64,000 nt of DNA from JBCCCJ01 sp039029315 (GCA_039029315.1 JBCCGK010000029.1:45870-109869); one strand, 5' to 3'. Positions 1-9,717 are shown, numbered from the stretch's first letter. Made by a program: numbers and translations. Notes: a model not told the origin generated them from the letters alone.

Positions 1-633
1 GTGTTTTTTCAGGAGAAGAGTAAAGCTGAACGCGAAGCCGTTCAATTGAGACAATATCAAGCAGAAACAGAACTCAATCTTCTGAAACAACAATTGGACC
101 CACATTTTCTTTTCAATAATCTGAACATCTTGTCCGCTTTTATCCATAAACAGGATCATGAGGAAGCACAGGTTTTTTTAGAGAAATTTGTAGAAATATT
201 CAGATATCGCTTGAAATATCGTCAGTCGGATTTCGTGAAATTGGAAGAAGAACTCAAACATGCAGAGGATTATTTGCATCTGATCCATCGACGTTTTAAG
301 AATCATTATCAATGGGAATTCTTCATTGACCGAAAGATAGTCACATCTACATTTATCATTCCAGGCACCCTGCAAATCTTATTGGAGAATGTTGTCAAGC
401 ACAATGAAGCCAGCGATGAACTTCCGATCCGAATCTATCTCAGCCTTGACCATGGATCTGTGAAACTGTTGAACAATATCCAAGTCAAGGCCTACAAGAT
501 CCCCTCATTGGGGATGGGTCTTTCTCACCTTAAATCTTTATATAAACTTCTTGGATTACAGATGGAAATTGATGTTCAGGAGGACAGTTTTCAGGTAACA
601 ATTCCATTGATCTCCCAAGTATCCCTCCCATGA
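1..633 (+). CDS. LytS-type sensor histidine kinase, 5' end cut off
   Basis: This is the cytoplasmic kinase half of a LytS/YehU-family sensor. A short coiled coil (about residues 3-30) runs into the His_kinase motif QQLDPHFLFNNLN, with the likely phospho-acceptor His at visible residue 35. An ATPase-type region follows (LLENVVKHN near 126, GMGLSHL near 173). The family normally has N-terminal membrane segments, which are missing here because the gene begins before the window; the GTG at base 1 is therefore probably not the true start. The stop overlaps the ATG of the downstream LytTR regulator by 4 bp, so the two are almost certainly co-transcribed and form one two-component system. The stimulus cannot be told from the sequence. 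Confidence 0.9.
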   Translation: MFFQEKSKAEREAVQLRQYQAETELNLLKQQLDPHFLFNNLNILSAFIHKQDHEEAQVFLEKFVEIFRYRLKYRQSDFVKLEEELKHAEDYLHLIHRRFKNHYQWEFFIDRKIVTSTFIIPGTLQILLENVVKHNEASDELPIRIYLSLDHGSVKLLNNIQVKAYKIPSLGMGLSHLKSLYKLLGLQMEIDVQEDSFQVTIPLISQVSLP

Positions 634-1394
634 AACTCTTATTGATTGAAGATGAAGAATTGGCCTTAGAGAAGCTTCGATCCTATCTGGAGGAGATCTT
701 ACCTGGATGTGAGATCATCGCTTCATTGGACTCAGTCAAATCAGTCCTTGCTTATTTGTCTTTTGAAAAAGAGATTGATTTGATTTTTGCAGATATAGAA
801 CTGATTGATGGGCATGTGTTCTCTGCTTTCGGGCAGGTGAATGTGCCTTGTCCAGTGATATTTTTGACGGCTTTTGATCAATATGCGATGCAGGCCTTTG
901 AAGCGAATGGCATCGCTTATTTATTAAAACCATTTTCCTTTGACCAATTGAAAAATAGCATTGATCGGGTTTTGAAACTTGGGGCGAAACAAACACAAGC
1001 AGACAAACAATTTCTGGGAGATTTGTATCAGGCGATGCTGGCACAACAAGCAGTCTATAAGCAAAGATTTGTTGTTAGAAAGGGGAAAAGTATTCTGTTA
1101 TTACCAACAGAGGAAATCTTGCTGATTCGATCTCAGGCGGGTTTGATCACCGCGATTAACAAAAAGGGAAGGAAATGTCTCCTGCAAGAATCAAGTTTGA
1201 GCGAAATAGAAAAACAGCTTGATCCTTCTTGCTTCCTCCGCATCAATAGAAGTGAAATTCTTCATATACAAGCCATAGAACATCTGGAATACTATACCAA
1301 AGACAGTTTGGCTGTGATCCTGGTTCAGGGACTTGGTACATTGATCTCAAGCCAAAGTCGAACACCCACCTTGAGAAAGTGGTTGGCGAAATGA
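630..1394 (+). CDS. LytTR-family response regulator
   Basis: This is a 254-residue response regulator. The receiver domain (about 1-120) has the acidic pocket IEDEE near the N-terminus, a candidate phospho-acceptor Asp in FADIEL (about residue 55), the conserved Thr in FLTAFD and the Lys in LLKPF. The C-terminal LytTR DNA-binding domain (about 147-250) has the typical RINRSEI segment. It starts with ATG inside the stop of the LytS-type kinase, so the pair is translationally coupled. Targets are not evident. The next gene lies on the opposite strand and ends only 14 bp away. Confidence 0.93.
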   Translation: MKLLLIEDEELALEKLRSYLEEILPGCEIIASLDSVKSVLAYLSFEKEIDLIFADIELIDGHVFSAFGQVNVPCPVIFLTAFDQYAMQAFEANGIAYLLKPFSFDQLKNSIDRVLKLGAKQTQADKQFLGDLYQAMLAQQAVYKQRFVVRKGKSILLLPTEEILLIRSQAGLITAINKKGRKCLLQESSLSEIEKQLDPSCFLRINRSEILHIQAIEHLEYYTKDSLAVILVQGLGTLISSQSRTPTLRKWLAK

Positions 1395-1408
1395 ATGGAG
1401 AACTTTGT

Positions 1409-2326
1409 TTATGTATCCTGAACAAGAGAAGGGAATAAATAATCTCCCTCGCGAGGTTCATATTTCCATCGTCTGTGGGTCCACAACCAAAAAGAAGGAT
1501 TGCGATGAATTGTTTTGGCCAGTTGTTGGGCCTGGAAATCGGTATAGATATGAATATTTTCCTGATTCTCTGGCAGGAAATTCTCTGTTTCGAATCGCAC
1601 TAATTCTACTTCATATTGACCTCGTTTGGGCTTTCTTACATCAGCATAATAGATAGGAGCTTTCGTTCTGAGAGCAATTTTGGCTACACTGGTATGAAAT
1701 GCAGTAGGTTGATTGAGAAAGGAGGTGAAGAGTAAGCGATTCCCTCGATGAGGGGCCTGATCAAAAATAAATCCGAACAAGCAAAAAGATTGTAATTGCC
1801 TGACTGCTTGAATCATGCCATGCTTCATCGGAAACATCTTCAGGCCTCGCCGCTCTCGCATATAGGTAATCAAATCCTCAAACAATTGTGAGGAGAATGG
1901 ATTGTAAATCGCAAAGGTTGGAATTCGATTCTGACACATCAGATCCAATCGGGCACACATCCATTCAAAATTTCCATAATGAGATGCCAACAATAGCATC
2001 CCTTGATCATCTCGTATCATTTGATCGACTATCTCGGGCTTGCGCAACTTCACCCTCGATTGCAATTCCTGATCCGACATGCTGAAACTTTTCAGGGTCT
2101 CAACGATCACATCACAAAAATGTCGATAAAAACGCCTTTCGATTTGTTCTAGTTTTGGGGCATCAAAGCTCGGAAAGGAGGAAGCCAAATTAGACCTGAC
2201 AACCTTCCTGCGGTATCTGGCTATATAGAAGATAAACAAAAATCCTGCATCACTGATTCGGTAAAGGAACCACATTGGAAGCTTGCTAAACAAAATTGTG
2301 GCTCCTAGAACAAAACGATTAATCAT
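1409..2326 (-). CDS. LpxL/HtrB-type lysophospholipid or lipid A acyltransferase
   Basis: This 305-residue protein belongs to the bacterial lipid A biosynthesis acyltransferase family. An N-terminal hydrophobic stretch (about 5-40) should anchor it at the inner membrane. The catalytic HX4E motif is seen as LLASHYGNFEWM near residue 116, and a second conserved block (IFDQAPHRGNR) lies near 195. Known relatives transfer a secondary acyl chain from acyl-ACP to a lipid A precursor; some Bacteroidota members act on other lysolipids, so the exact substrate is open. Its ATG overlaps the end of the upstream GWxTD gene by 8 bp, so the two form an operon. Confidence 0.85.
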   Translation of the reverse strand: MINRFVLGATILFSKLPMWFLYRISDAGFLFIFYIARYRRKVVRSNLASSFPSFDAPKLEQIERRFYRHFCDVIVETLKSFSMSDQELQSRVKLRKPEIVDQMIRDDQGMLLLASHYGNFEWMCARLDLMCQNRIPTFAIYNPFSSQLFEDLITYMRERRGLKMFPMKHGMIQAVRQLQSFCLFGFIFDQAPHRGNRLLFTSFLNQPTAFHTSVAKIALRTKAPIYYADVRKPKRGQYEVELVRFETENFLPENQENIHIYTDFQAQQLAKTIHRNPSFWLWTHRRWKYEPREGDYLFPSLVQDT

Positions 2327-3800
2327 CTATTTCCAAATCAGATTTAAAGCGTCGTGTACGATTTCTCTCAAAATCTACCCCGGAATCAACATCAGAAGTC
2401 AACTGACTTCGCCATCTTGGATTGTTGACTTCTCCATATTTGGTAGAATGCAGGAGAGGATATTCATTGGTCGCAAGATCTGGATCAAAAAATATAAACA
2501 CAACATTGGTTTGGGAACCGAGTCGATTATATCGCCAGATTTCATAGGGAAGAAGATTTGCTTTGGAAGGATGTCTCTCCACATCATAGGGAATTCCATA
2601 TTTGATAAATACTCTGCCTCTATCTGTCTGCCAACCGGGTCGGAAGCTAGACTTGAATTCCTGATTGACATAATCGATGGCAACCAAATGCCCATTCCAC
2701 ATTTCCTGAATAGACTTATCTTGCGCCCTCCTCTTCTCAAAGAAACTGAACAAAAAGTTCTTTTTCTGATCATAATTTTCCAAGGCCTTGATGAAATTTT
2801 GTTCCTGCTGGGAACTGGCATACAAAAGGGTTTGTAGATAATAATCCAATTCCTTTTCTGTATACTCTCCGAAGACCTCTGTCTGATTGATATTGTCTGC
2901 AAGTGGGATGGAAATGGTGCCATCTTCCTGGGATTTGTACACCCAAAAAACCTCCCGATAGGTTTTGGCAACCCGATTTGTTTGATTCAGTAGTTCGACT
3001 TGCAAATGATAGGTACCAGAAGAAAGCAGACTGATATCGATTGTTTCCTTATAGGCATTCACACTTCTTGGCGGACGCCCCTGTCCGAGTGTTTCTGTTA
3101 CGAACAAGCGATTGTCCCCTTTGTACACGACACATCGAATCAGGAAATTGTCTTCCAGCTTTTTGTCAGCATTGTAGATTTCCTGGTAAAAAACGATAAA
3201 GTCTTCGTTGATAAACGCACTATTGCTTACCTGAGGGATCAGTTCATCTTTTCCAGCAAATCGTCTCCCTCCTTCTCCTTTTTCCAGTTCTCCTGCCACC
3301 CATTTGATATCGCTAAATCCAATTTCGTCTCCTGTCAGTTTCGGGAGATCAAATTCGATGAATGTAGAATCCTTGCTGGGGATAATGGCACTGCTATCTG
3401 TGGAGACCGATCTGAATAAATATTTACCTGGTTCCAGGGCTATGCTATGTGTTTGGATAAGATTTCCTTTTTTTCTGGATTCAAGTGTGGTGTCGGGAAG
3501 GCGGATTTTCTGAGGAAGCTGTAAGTTGTAGGTGTCAGAATAATAGAGCTCCTTATGCCCATCAATAATTCGCTCCAGGCTATAATCTATGTTGACTTTG
3601 GCCTGGAACATATTGTCCTCCTCTTGCTGATAGGAAATAGATGTACCTGGGATTGCCAGATAAATTTGGATATATGGCTCACCAGTATTGCTTTTGTAAA
3701 ATCTACAAATGTCTGAGTATAACTTCACAGAAGGAGACTGAGCCAGACAAAAACCGGATGCCATGACCATCAATGCGAATAACGAAAGGAACTTTTTCAT
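2319..3800 (-). CDS. GWxTD domain-containing exported protein
   Basis: This 493-residue protein starts with a signal peptide (MKKFLSLFALMVMASGFCLAQ). Beta-rich sequence follows to about 300, then a helical region, then the C-terminal GWxTD domain: GWQTDRGRVFIKYGIP near residue 387 and YEIWRY near 419. The family is known from Bacteroidota and relatives but has no established biochemical role. It precedes and overlaps the LpxL-type acyltransferase, which fits an envelope function, though that is inference. The start was chosen because the signal peptide begins at this ATG. A WbqC-like gene is divergently transcribed from the adjoining region. Confidence 0.87.
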   Translation of the reverse strand: MKKFLSLFALMVMASGFCLAQSPSVKLYSDICRFYKSNTGEPYIQIYLAIPGTSISYQQEEDNMFQAKVNIDYSLERIIDGHKELYYSDTYNLQLPQKIRLPDTTLESRKKGNLIQTHSIALEPGKYLFRSVSTDSSAIIPSKDSTFIEFDLPKLTGDEIGFSDIKWVAGELEKGEGGRRFAGKDELIPQVSNSAFINEDFIVFYQEIYNADKKLEDNFLIRCVVYKGDNRLFVTETLGQGRPPRSVNAYKETIDISLLSSGTYHLQVELLNQTNRVAKTYREVFWVYKSQEDGTISIPLADNINQTEVFGEYTEKELDYYLQTLLYASSQQEQNFIKALENYDQKKNFLFSFFEKRRAQDKSIQEMWNGHLVAIDYVNQEFKSSFRPGWQTDRGRVFIKYGIPYDVERHPSKANLLPYEIWRYNRLGSQTNVVFIFFDPDLATNEYPLLHSTKYGEVNNPRWRSQLTSDVDSGVDFERNRTRRFKSDLEIDD

Positions 3801-3887
3801 TTCTCAGGAGTTTTGAGTAAGCTTGAGGCACAATTTCCACTTGAATTCTCAATTTCCCAAATTCACAGATTGAATCCAATTACGCAG

Positions 3888-4502
3888 GTGAACATCTTTC
3901 CCAGTTGTTATTGCCCACCTATTCCCTGGTTTGTAGCTGCTCTACGTCATCAATCCATCAATATTGAGCAATGGAACCATTACCGCAAACAGCGGTATAG
4001 CAGCAGAATGTATGTCAAACTATCCAATCGAATTTATCCTTTGACCATCCCAGTAGAAAGGCGAGGAGCCAAAATGCCCTTGAAAGAAAAGAAAATTTCA
4101 TATCAGGAAGATTGGCGGAGGCAACACTGGAATAGCCTGATGTCAGCGTATCAGAATTCTCCTTATTTCGAATATTATGCACAGCAGATCCATGCCTGTT
4201 TGTATCAGTCGCATGTCTTTTTGATAGACTTGCATATGGAGTTGCTGCTGAAGATATTGAAGTGGTTGAATTGGGATGGAACTCTTTCGTTGACAGAAGA
4301 ATACCTCTCCAGTGATCGGTATGAATTCGATCTAAGACAGGCTTTTGATCCAAGTCTGAAGAGTTTTCCTTCTTGGTTTGTTCCAGTACGCTATCCACAA
4401 GTATTTGACGGATTTCAGCCGGGTCTGTCCATTCTGGATCTTCTATGCAATGAAGGGCCAGTTTCTCGTGGAATGCTGCTGAATTCTTTCAGACAAGATT
4501 GA
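3888..4502 (+). CDS. WbqC-like family protein
   Basis: This protein of about 204 residues resembles the WbqC-like family (PF08889), often found near surface polysaccharide genes and of unsettled activity. Family hallmarks seen are an N-terminal FPSCYCPPIPWF segment, a QRYSSRM segment, LTIPVERRGAKMPLKEKKI, and the WRRQHWNSLMSAYQNSPYFEYY block. I prefer the GTG at 3888 because family members begin just before the FPSxY motif; an in-frame TTG at 3813 would add 25 residues without family similarity. It overlaps the end of its segment closely with the start region of ribBA. The dehydratase or transferase role sometimes suggested for the family is not testable here. Confidence 0.78.
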   Translation: MNIFPSCYCPPIPWFVAALRHQSINIEQWNHYRKQRYSSRMYVKLSNRIYPLTIPVERRGAKMPLKEKKISYQEDWRRQHWNSLMSAYQNSPYFEYYAQQIHACLYQSHVFLIDLHMELLLKILKWLNWDGTLSLTEEYLSSDRYEFDLRQAFDPSLKSFPSWFVPVRYPQVFDGFQPGLSILDLLCNEGPVSRGMLLNSFRQD

Positions 4503-4534
4503 GAAGAATCCCTAGAGTCCAATTCAGCGTTTTG

Positions 4535-4542
4535 TATCTTTG
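4535..4542 (+). promoter_or_regulatory. Bacteroidota -7 promoter box for ribBA
   Basis: TATCTTTG matches the TAnnTTTG consensus exactly, 13 nt before the ATG at 4556. I see no TTG at the ideal 19-nt spacing, so the -33 part is weak. It supports the later start for ribBA and a very short leader. Confidence 0.5.
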
Positions 4543-4555
4543 CACCAAACTCAAA

Positions 4556-5788
4556 ATGGATATACCTATGGATCCTGTAAAAATTGACAGCATAGAATCT
4601 GCCATCGAAGATATAAAAAGAGGCAAAATGGTCATTGTTGTGGATGATGCCGATCGGGAGAATGAAGGAGATTTTGTCATTGCTGCACGCTTTGCGAGTC
4701 CTGAAGTGATCAACTTTATGGCGACTCATGGACGAGGATTGATTTGTGTTCCGCTGACCGAGGAGAGATGTCAGGAACTAGATCTGGAATTGATGGTTGG
4801 AAAATCGAATACAGCTCACCTTGAGACTGCCTTCACCGTTTCTGTAGATTATTTGAAAGATGGTTGTACAACGGGCATTTCAGCTTCAGATCGCTCACGA
4901 ACGGTTCAGGCATTGATTGATCCAGAGGCGAAAGCTGAGGAATTTGGAAGACCAGGCCATATTTTTCCACTGACCGCAAAGGCGGGAGGCGTATTGCGAC
5001 GATCTGGTCATACAGAAGCCGGAGTGGATTTGGCAAGAATTGCAGGATATGAACCTGCGGCTGTGATTGTGGAAATCATGAATGAAGATGGAAGTATGGC
5101 ACGTGTGCCAGACCTTCGGAAGGTAGCAGATGAATTTGACCTGAAACTCATCACAATAGAAGACCTAATCACCTATCGCCTGGAGACCGAGTCCCTGATT
5201 CGCAAGGAGATTTGCGTGGACATGCCGACAGAATATGGCAATTTTAAAATGGCAGCCTATCGCCAGTTGGATACAGATGAACTCCATTTGGCAATATTCA
5301 AGGGGGACTGGAAAGCTGACGAGCCCATTCTGACCCGTGTCCACTCCTCTTGTGTAACGGGAGATATATTTGGCTCATGCCGCTGTGATTGCGGTCCTCA
5401 GTTGGCAACAGCTCTCCAAAAGGTGGAGGAAGAAGGAAAAGGACTTGTCCTCTACATGCAGCAGGAAGGAAGAGGCATAGGCTTGGTGAACAAGCTGAAA
5501 GCCTATAAGCTTCAGGAACTTGGGCGCGACACAGTAGAAGCCAATCTTGAATTGGGCTTCAAAATGGACGAGCGAGATTATGGTGTTGGAGCACAGATAT
5601 TGCGCGACATGGGTGTCCGAAAAATGCGACTCATGACCAACAATCCAACCAAAAGAGCGGGCTTGATTGGGTATGGATTGGAAATTGTCGAAAATGTGCC
5701 AATTGAAATTTCTCCTAATCCATTTAATCAAAAATATCTCTTGACCAAAAAATTGAAAATGGGCCATCAAATTCTGAAAGATGCCTAG
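4556..5788 (+). CDS. ribBA: Bifunctional 3,4-dihydroxy-2-butanone-4-phosphate synthase / GTP cyclohydrolase II
   Basis: RibBA makes both early riboflavin precursors. RibB converts ribulose 5-phosphate to dihydroxybutanone phosphate, and RibA opens GTP to the diaminopyrimidine. The N-terminal RibB half (about 1-200) shows DDADRENEGDF, THGRGLICVPL and RSGHTEAGVDL. The C-terminal RibA half (about 205-400) shows the zinc-cysteine cluster CVTGDIFGSCRCDCGPQL and the QEGRGIGL loop. Both halves look intact. The start was put at 4556 because an upstream in-frame ATG (4499) adds a non-conserved stretch and would precede the -7 box; 4568 is also possible. No FMN riboswitch was recognised upstream. The stop overlaps the next gene by 8 bp. 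Confidence 0.95.
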   Translation: MDIPMDPVKIDSIESAIEDIKRGKMVIVVDDADRENEGDFVIAARFASPEVINFMATHGRGLICVPLTEERCQELDLELMVGKSNTAHLETAFTVSVDYLKDGCTTGISASDRSRTVQALIDPEAKAEEFGRPGHIFPLTAKAGGVLRRSGHTEAGVDLARIAGYEPAAVIVEIMNEDGSMARVPDLRKVADEFDLKLITIEDLITYRLETESLIRKEICVDMPTEYGNFKMAAYRQLDTDELHLAIFKGDWKADEPILTRVHSSCVTGDIFGSCRCDCGPQLATALQKVEEEGKGLVLYMQQEGRGIGLVNKLKAYKLQELGRDTVEANLELGFKMDERDYGVGAQILRDMGVRKMRLMTNNPTKRAGLIGYGLEIVENVPIEISPNPFNQKYLLTKKLKMGHQILKDA

Positions 5789-7322
5789 AAAATGGCTATC
5801 CATAGGGATGCCCATTGGAATTGTTTTGTTCACGATTTTGCTCCTGTGGCTCGCTCTGGAGCGGCATCAATTTGACTTTATTTATCCACTGGATGATGCT
5901 TATATCCATCTGGCAATCGCCAAAAATCTGATTCTCCACGGGAATTGGGGCATGTCTCCTGATCAATTTCACTTTTCTTCCTCTTCTCCTGGCTACACCT
6001 TATTGTTGGCCCTGGGGTACGGAATCACTGGCACCAATGTCTGGATGCCACTCTTGATCAATGGCTTGGTTGCAGTGGCCACCTGGATATGGATCTATCG
6101 GATATTCCCAGCTCGAAAATCCATCTGGACAGGCGTCATTTTTTTTCTTGCTCCTGTTCCCTTGTTGTTTTTGTGTGGGATGGAACACTTGATTCAATGC
6201 TCTGTCTGCATGCTGTTGTTGTGGAAGACGACTGAATATTTGGACAAGGAAACAAACAACCCCTGGCAAATACTTGTTTTTGCCTTTTTGGCAGTCTTAT
6301 TCCGCTACGAAGGACTATTCCTCATAGTGGCAATCAGTGTGTTGGCAATTCTCCTTCAAAAGAAAAAATTTGCAGCTCTACTGATGCTGGCAGGCACAAT
6401 GCCAGTGTTAATAAGTGGTGGATTGTCTCTGTATGCCGGAGGAACTTTTTTGCCACTGTCCATCTGGATGAAAGGCCATAGTCCGGGAGTGAGTGTGAGC
6501 GAATTGGGGCAGTGGTTGGCAACCGGAATTGGCCGATTGTATGACAACCCCTTTATCCTGGTTCTTGGGATAGCCTTATTGATTCTGGCTGGAGCTGCTG
6601 CACATAGGCACAAAAACTGGAAAAATGCTACCACCATTTGCTGTTCCATCGTGCTACTGAATCTGATCATTCACGCTCTTTTTGCTGAAATAGGGGGCTA
6701 CCGTTATGAGGCTTATTTGATTTGTATGGGGATCTTGTGTATCGCTCAGGGAGTAGAGAGAAATAACTTTTTTGATCTCTTTCGCTTGACAGTTCCTTCT
6801 CGTTTTTTCATTCTTGGAGCTGTTGCCCTGTTGCTGTTTCCACTTTTGGTTCGCGTAGTATTTTTTTATATCAATTATCCTCTTGCCACCCAAAATATTT
6901 ATCATCAACACATACAAATGGCCAAATTCCTTCAGCAGTATGATTCTGATTCTCGAATAGCAGTCAATGACATTGGAGCTGTGAGTTTTTTTACAAAAGT
7001 TCAGCTGTTGGATTTGTTGGGGATTGCCAATGAGGAAGTGGCCAGTTTGAGAAAACAGAATCAATATTCAGCGAATGAAGTCCTGAGAATTAGCACACAG
7101 CAGAAAATCCGTTTGGCGGTCGTTCATGAAGAGTGGGTGGGTATATATCTTCCTGAAAATTGGCAAAAGATAGCTTCATGGACCATTCCTGACAACTTTA
7201 TTTGTGCGTTCGAAACAGTTAGTTGGTATGCTGTGAACCCTGAAGAAACTGAACGATTAAGACAAGCGCTCAAGGAGTTTGAGCCTTCTCTTCCCAAAGG
7301 AATCAGCGTGGAGTATCACTAA
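5781..7322 (+). CDS. GT-C-like polytopic membrane glycosyltransferase candidate
   Basis: This 513-residue membrane protein has about ten hydrophobic segments. After the first segment (about 8-28) comes a loop with PLDDAYIHLAIAKNL, resembling the acidic first-loop motif (DD/ED) of GT-C fold mannosyl- and dolichyl-phosphate-type transferases, then SSSPGYTLLLAL. The C-terminal portion after about 385 is soluble and periplasmic by prediction. The substrate is unknown; a lipid-linked sugar donor would be the family expectation. It overlaps ribBA by 8 bp and may simply be read through from it. On the far side it converges with the DUF389 gene with a 4-bp overlap of stop codons. Confidence 0.6.
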   Translation: MPRKWLSIGMPIGIVLFTILLLWLALERHQFDFIYPLDDAYIHLAIAKNLILHGNWGMSPDQFHFSSSSPGYTLLLALGYGITGTNVWMPLLINGLVAVATWIWIYRIFPARKSIWTGVIFFLAPVPLLFLCGMEHLIQCSVCMLLLWKTTEYLDKETNNPWQILVFAFLAVLFRYEGLFLIVAISVLAILLQKKKFAALLMLAGTMPVLISGGLSLYAGGTFLPLSIWMKGHSPGVSVSELGQWLATGIGRLYDNPFILVLGIALLILAGAAAHRHKNWKNATTICCSIVLLNLIIHALFAEIGGYRYEAYLICMGILCIAQGVERNNFFDLFRLTVPSRFFILGAVALLLFPLLVRVVFFYINYPLATQNIYHQHIQMAKFLQQYDSDSRIAVNDIGAVSFFTKVQLLDLLGIANEEVASLRKQNQYSANEVLRISTQQKIRLAVVHEEWVGIYLPENWQKIASWTIPDNFICAFETVSWYAVNPEETERLRQALKEFEPSLPKGISVEYH

Positions 7323-8668
7323 AAAGGAACCACTTTGATGGTATCCAGGTTCATTTTTTCCTGAAGCCAGGTTCCAAGTTTCTTTTGATGGCGAGCTCTC
7401 GTGCGCATAGGCACTTTTCGATTCCATTTGGTAAGAATCAGGGGAAGGGTGTCCTGCCCTGTTTTGAGATCAGATTGAATCCCTTCCTCAGCAAAAATAA
7501 AGGTCTGCAAATCAGGAAAAAGAATGTTGATCTCAGTTTTGAGTGAAGTAAAATCACTGGTGTCCTGACTCAACAGCACTATTTCCTGGTCCAAAGAATC
7601 CATTCTGGCCTGGAGCTTATTCAAACTAGGTTGTATCGCCTCCAAAGCCTCTATGGTGCTGTGTTGTAGAATTTCTTCTTCCTTCAAGGGAGCTTGACTT
7701 TGAACAATATTCAATCTTACATCTTTCAACCCGTATTTAGGAAGTTGTGTCTCCAAATAGGCCATGGAATCTTCACTAATGGGAGGGCCTGCCATGACTA
7801 GCTTCAGTATATGGATAGAGTCTTTGATTGCAGGGGTGCGATGTTGGATGGCTTGATGGTTGGAGTTATTGACTTCATTGTCGATGAACTCAACACATTT
7901 GTTGTTCAATCTGGCCTGTCGAATCAGGTTGTACAGAGAATAGGCACTTGGGAGAATGACTAGAAAGGCAAAGATCGCAATCCATCGAGCGGCTGATCTT
8001 CTGCTCGATTCATTAATATAGTCCACATAAGGAAAGCGCAAAAAACGGACGATCAAATAGGTGGATAGAGCAATGAAAACGGAGTTGATGAAGAACAAAT
8101 AGGCTGCGCCCAGGAAGATATCCCACTGCCACTTGGCGATTCCATAGCCTGCGACGCATAAGGGAGGCATCAAGGCAGTAGCGATTGCGACACCTGGAAT
8201 GGCATTGGTTTTTTCTTTCCGGGAACCAGCGACTATGCCTGCTATCCCACCAAACATGGCAATAAATACGTCCAGGGCTGTGGGGTAGGTTCTTGACAGA
8301 ATCTCCGGGGTTTGATCCCCAAATGGAGTGATGAGAAAATAGAAGGTGCTCACGCCCAAACTGGCCCCTACAGCGATACCGAAGTTTTTTAATGCCAATA
8401 CCAAATGCTCTCGATCATTGATTCCAATGGACAGCCCAATGCCCAAAATGGGGGACATAAGAGGGGAAATCAACATCGCACCGATGATCACAGCTACAGA
8501 GTTGGTATCCAGGCCGATTGAGGCCAACATTGCCCCACAGGCAAGAATCCAGACATTGTATCCTCTGATCTCAATGCTATTTCTGATACTTTCTATGGTT
8601 CCTCGAACATCAGTGGTATCTCGAAGATGTATGATTTTGAGGAGAATCTCTTTTACTTCACGAAACAT
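7319..8668 (-). CDS. DUF389 (TIGR00341-like) membrane protein
   Basis: This 449-residue protein carries the DUF389 membrane domain at about residues 30-240. It has at least six hydrophobic segments, including the conserved runs GAMLISPLMSPILGIGLSIG and PGVAIATALMPPLCVAGYG. The C-terminal half (about 250-449) is hydrophilic, partly coiled coil, and probably extracytoplasmic or cytoplasmic depending on topology. The family has no established function. It is convergent with the GT-C-like gene and divergent from the AraD1/GguC-like gene, so it appears to be a single-gene transcript. Confidence 0.88.
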   Translation of the reverse strand: MFREVKEILLKIIHLRDTTDVRGTIESIRNSIEIRGYNVWILACGAMLASIGLDTNSVAVIIGAMLISPLMSPILGIGLSIGINDREHLVLALKNFGIAVGASLGVSTFYFLITPFGDQTPEILSRTYPTALDVFIAMFGGIAGIVAGSRKEKTNAIPGVAIATALMPPLCVAGYGIAKWQWDIFLGAAYLFFINSVFIALSTYLIVRFLRFPYVDYINESSRRSAARWIAIFAFLVILPSAYSLYNLIRQARLNNKCVEFIDNEVNNSNHQAIQHRTPAIKDSIHILKLVMAGPPISEDSMAYLETQLPKYGLKDVRLNIVQSQAPLKEEEILQHSTIEALEAIQPSLNKLQARMDSLDQEIVLLSQDTSDFTSLKTEINILFPDLQTFIFAEEGIQSDLKTGQDTLPLILTKWNRKVPMRTRARHQKKLGTWLQEKMNLDTIKVVPF

Positions 8669-8720
8669 AGGGGAATTTACACATCATCTGAGAGTTTTTT
8701 AATTTGGAAGAAAATTTTTT

Positions 8721-9704
8721 ATGAGACTCATCCAATATCTTGATTCTGACAAGGACCTACAGGTAGGGATTGTCAAGGATGATTCACAAATCCTGCCATT
8801 TGTGGATGCCTTTTCTATGTATGAACTGGCCTGGAAAGCCATAGATAACGACACAGGCCTGGAGCAGATAGTCGCACAACTTCCGACTTCCAGCCCTCTC
8901 TCATATGAGCAACTGATTCAGGAAAAAAGAATTGCACTTCCCTGCTCACATGCTGATCCTGCGCATGTCATGGTTTCCGGAACTGGATTGACGCACTTGG
9001 GCAGTGCAAGCACCAGAGACAGTATGCATAAGGTGGAAGTTGAGAAGATGACAGATAGTATGCGGATGTTTCAGGAAGGGATACAGGGAGGCAAGCCGCC
9101 AGAAGGTAGTCGGGGGGTTCAGCCTGAATGGTTTTTCAAGGGAGATGGTAGTTGTCTGGTCCCTGCTGAGCAGGTATTGACAAGCCCATCCTTTGGATTG
9201 GATTATGGGGAGGAGCCTGAAATTGTCGGGATTTATTTGATCGGTCCAGCTGGACAGCCTTATCGTCTGGGGTTTGCTTTGGGAAATGAAGCTTCTGATC
9301 ACATCACAGAAAAGCAGAACTACCTGCTGTTGGCGCATTCTAAGCTTAGACGTTGTTCCATTGGGCCAGAGCTTATTCTGGGAGATTTTCCAGCTGAAAT
9401 TCGCGGGATGAGTAGAATATTGCGAGATGGAGATGTGTTGTGGGAAAAGGAATTTTTGAGCGGAAGTTCTCATATGTCCCACAGCCTGGAGAATCTGGAA
9501 TATCATCATTTCAAGTATCAGTCATTTCGTAGATCGGGTGATGTTCATATTCATTTTTTTGGAACGGCAACCCTAAGTGTATCAGATGGGATCAAGGTGA
9601 AGCACGGAGATGAATTAGAAATATCCGCCAAAGGGTGGGGAAGAGCTCTTCGAAATATTGTACAGTGGGAAGAAAGCGAGATATTGTTGCCCAAGTCATT
9701 ATAA
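8721..9704 (+). CDS. AraD1/GguC-like fumarylacetoacetate-hydrolase-family protein
   Basis: This 327-residue protein resembles the AraD1/GguC branch of the FAH superfamily. VSGTGLTHLGSASTRDSMH near residue 89 and the EWFFKGDGSCLVP block near 135 are typical, as is the metal-site-like DYGEEPEIVGIYL near 165. Relatives are linked to sugar-acid (for example keto-deoxy-arabonate) metabolism, but the reaction of this one is not proven by sequence. No signal peptide is seen, so it should be cytosolic. The aminotransferase gene starts 13 bp downstream on the same strand, so they probably share a transcript. It could be relevant to the GH127/TctC cluster at 20-24 kb, but that is speculative. Confidence 0.78.
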   Translation: MRLIQYLDSDKDLQVGIVKDDSQILPFVDAFSMYELAWKAIDNDTGLEQIVAQLPTSSPLSYEQLIQEKRIALPCSHADPAHVMVSGTGLTHLGSASTRDSMHKVEVEKMTDSMRMFQEGIQGGKPPEGSRGVQPEWFFKGDGSCLVPAEQVLTSPSFGLDYGEEPEIVGIYLIGPAGQPYRLGFALGNEASDHITEKQNYLLLAHSKLRRCSIGPELILGDFPAEIRGMSRILRDGDVLWEKEFLSGSSHMSHSLENLEYHHFKYQSFRRSGDVHIHFFGTATLSVSDGIKVKHGDELEISAKGWGRALRNIVQWEESEILLPKSL

Positions 9705-9717
9705 ACTACTCACATCT

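Noticed and set aside
2283..2837. Open frame of 184 codons on the plus strand, antisense to the GWxTD gene
   Set aside because: It lies within a well-supported gene on the other strand and has no family features or signal; an antisense shadow.
2399..2971. Open frame of 190 codons on the minus strand within the GWxTD gene
   Set aside because: Different frame of the same strand; its composition (Arg and Pro-rich) is typical of a shadow.
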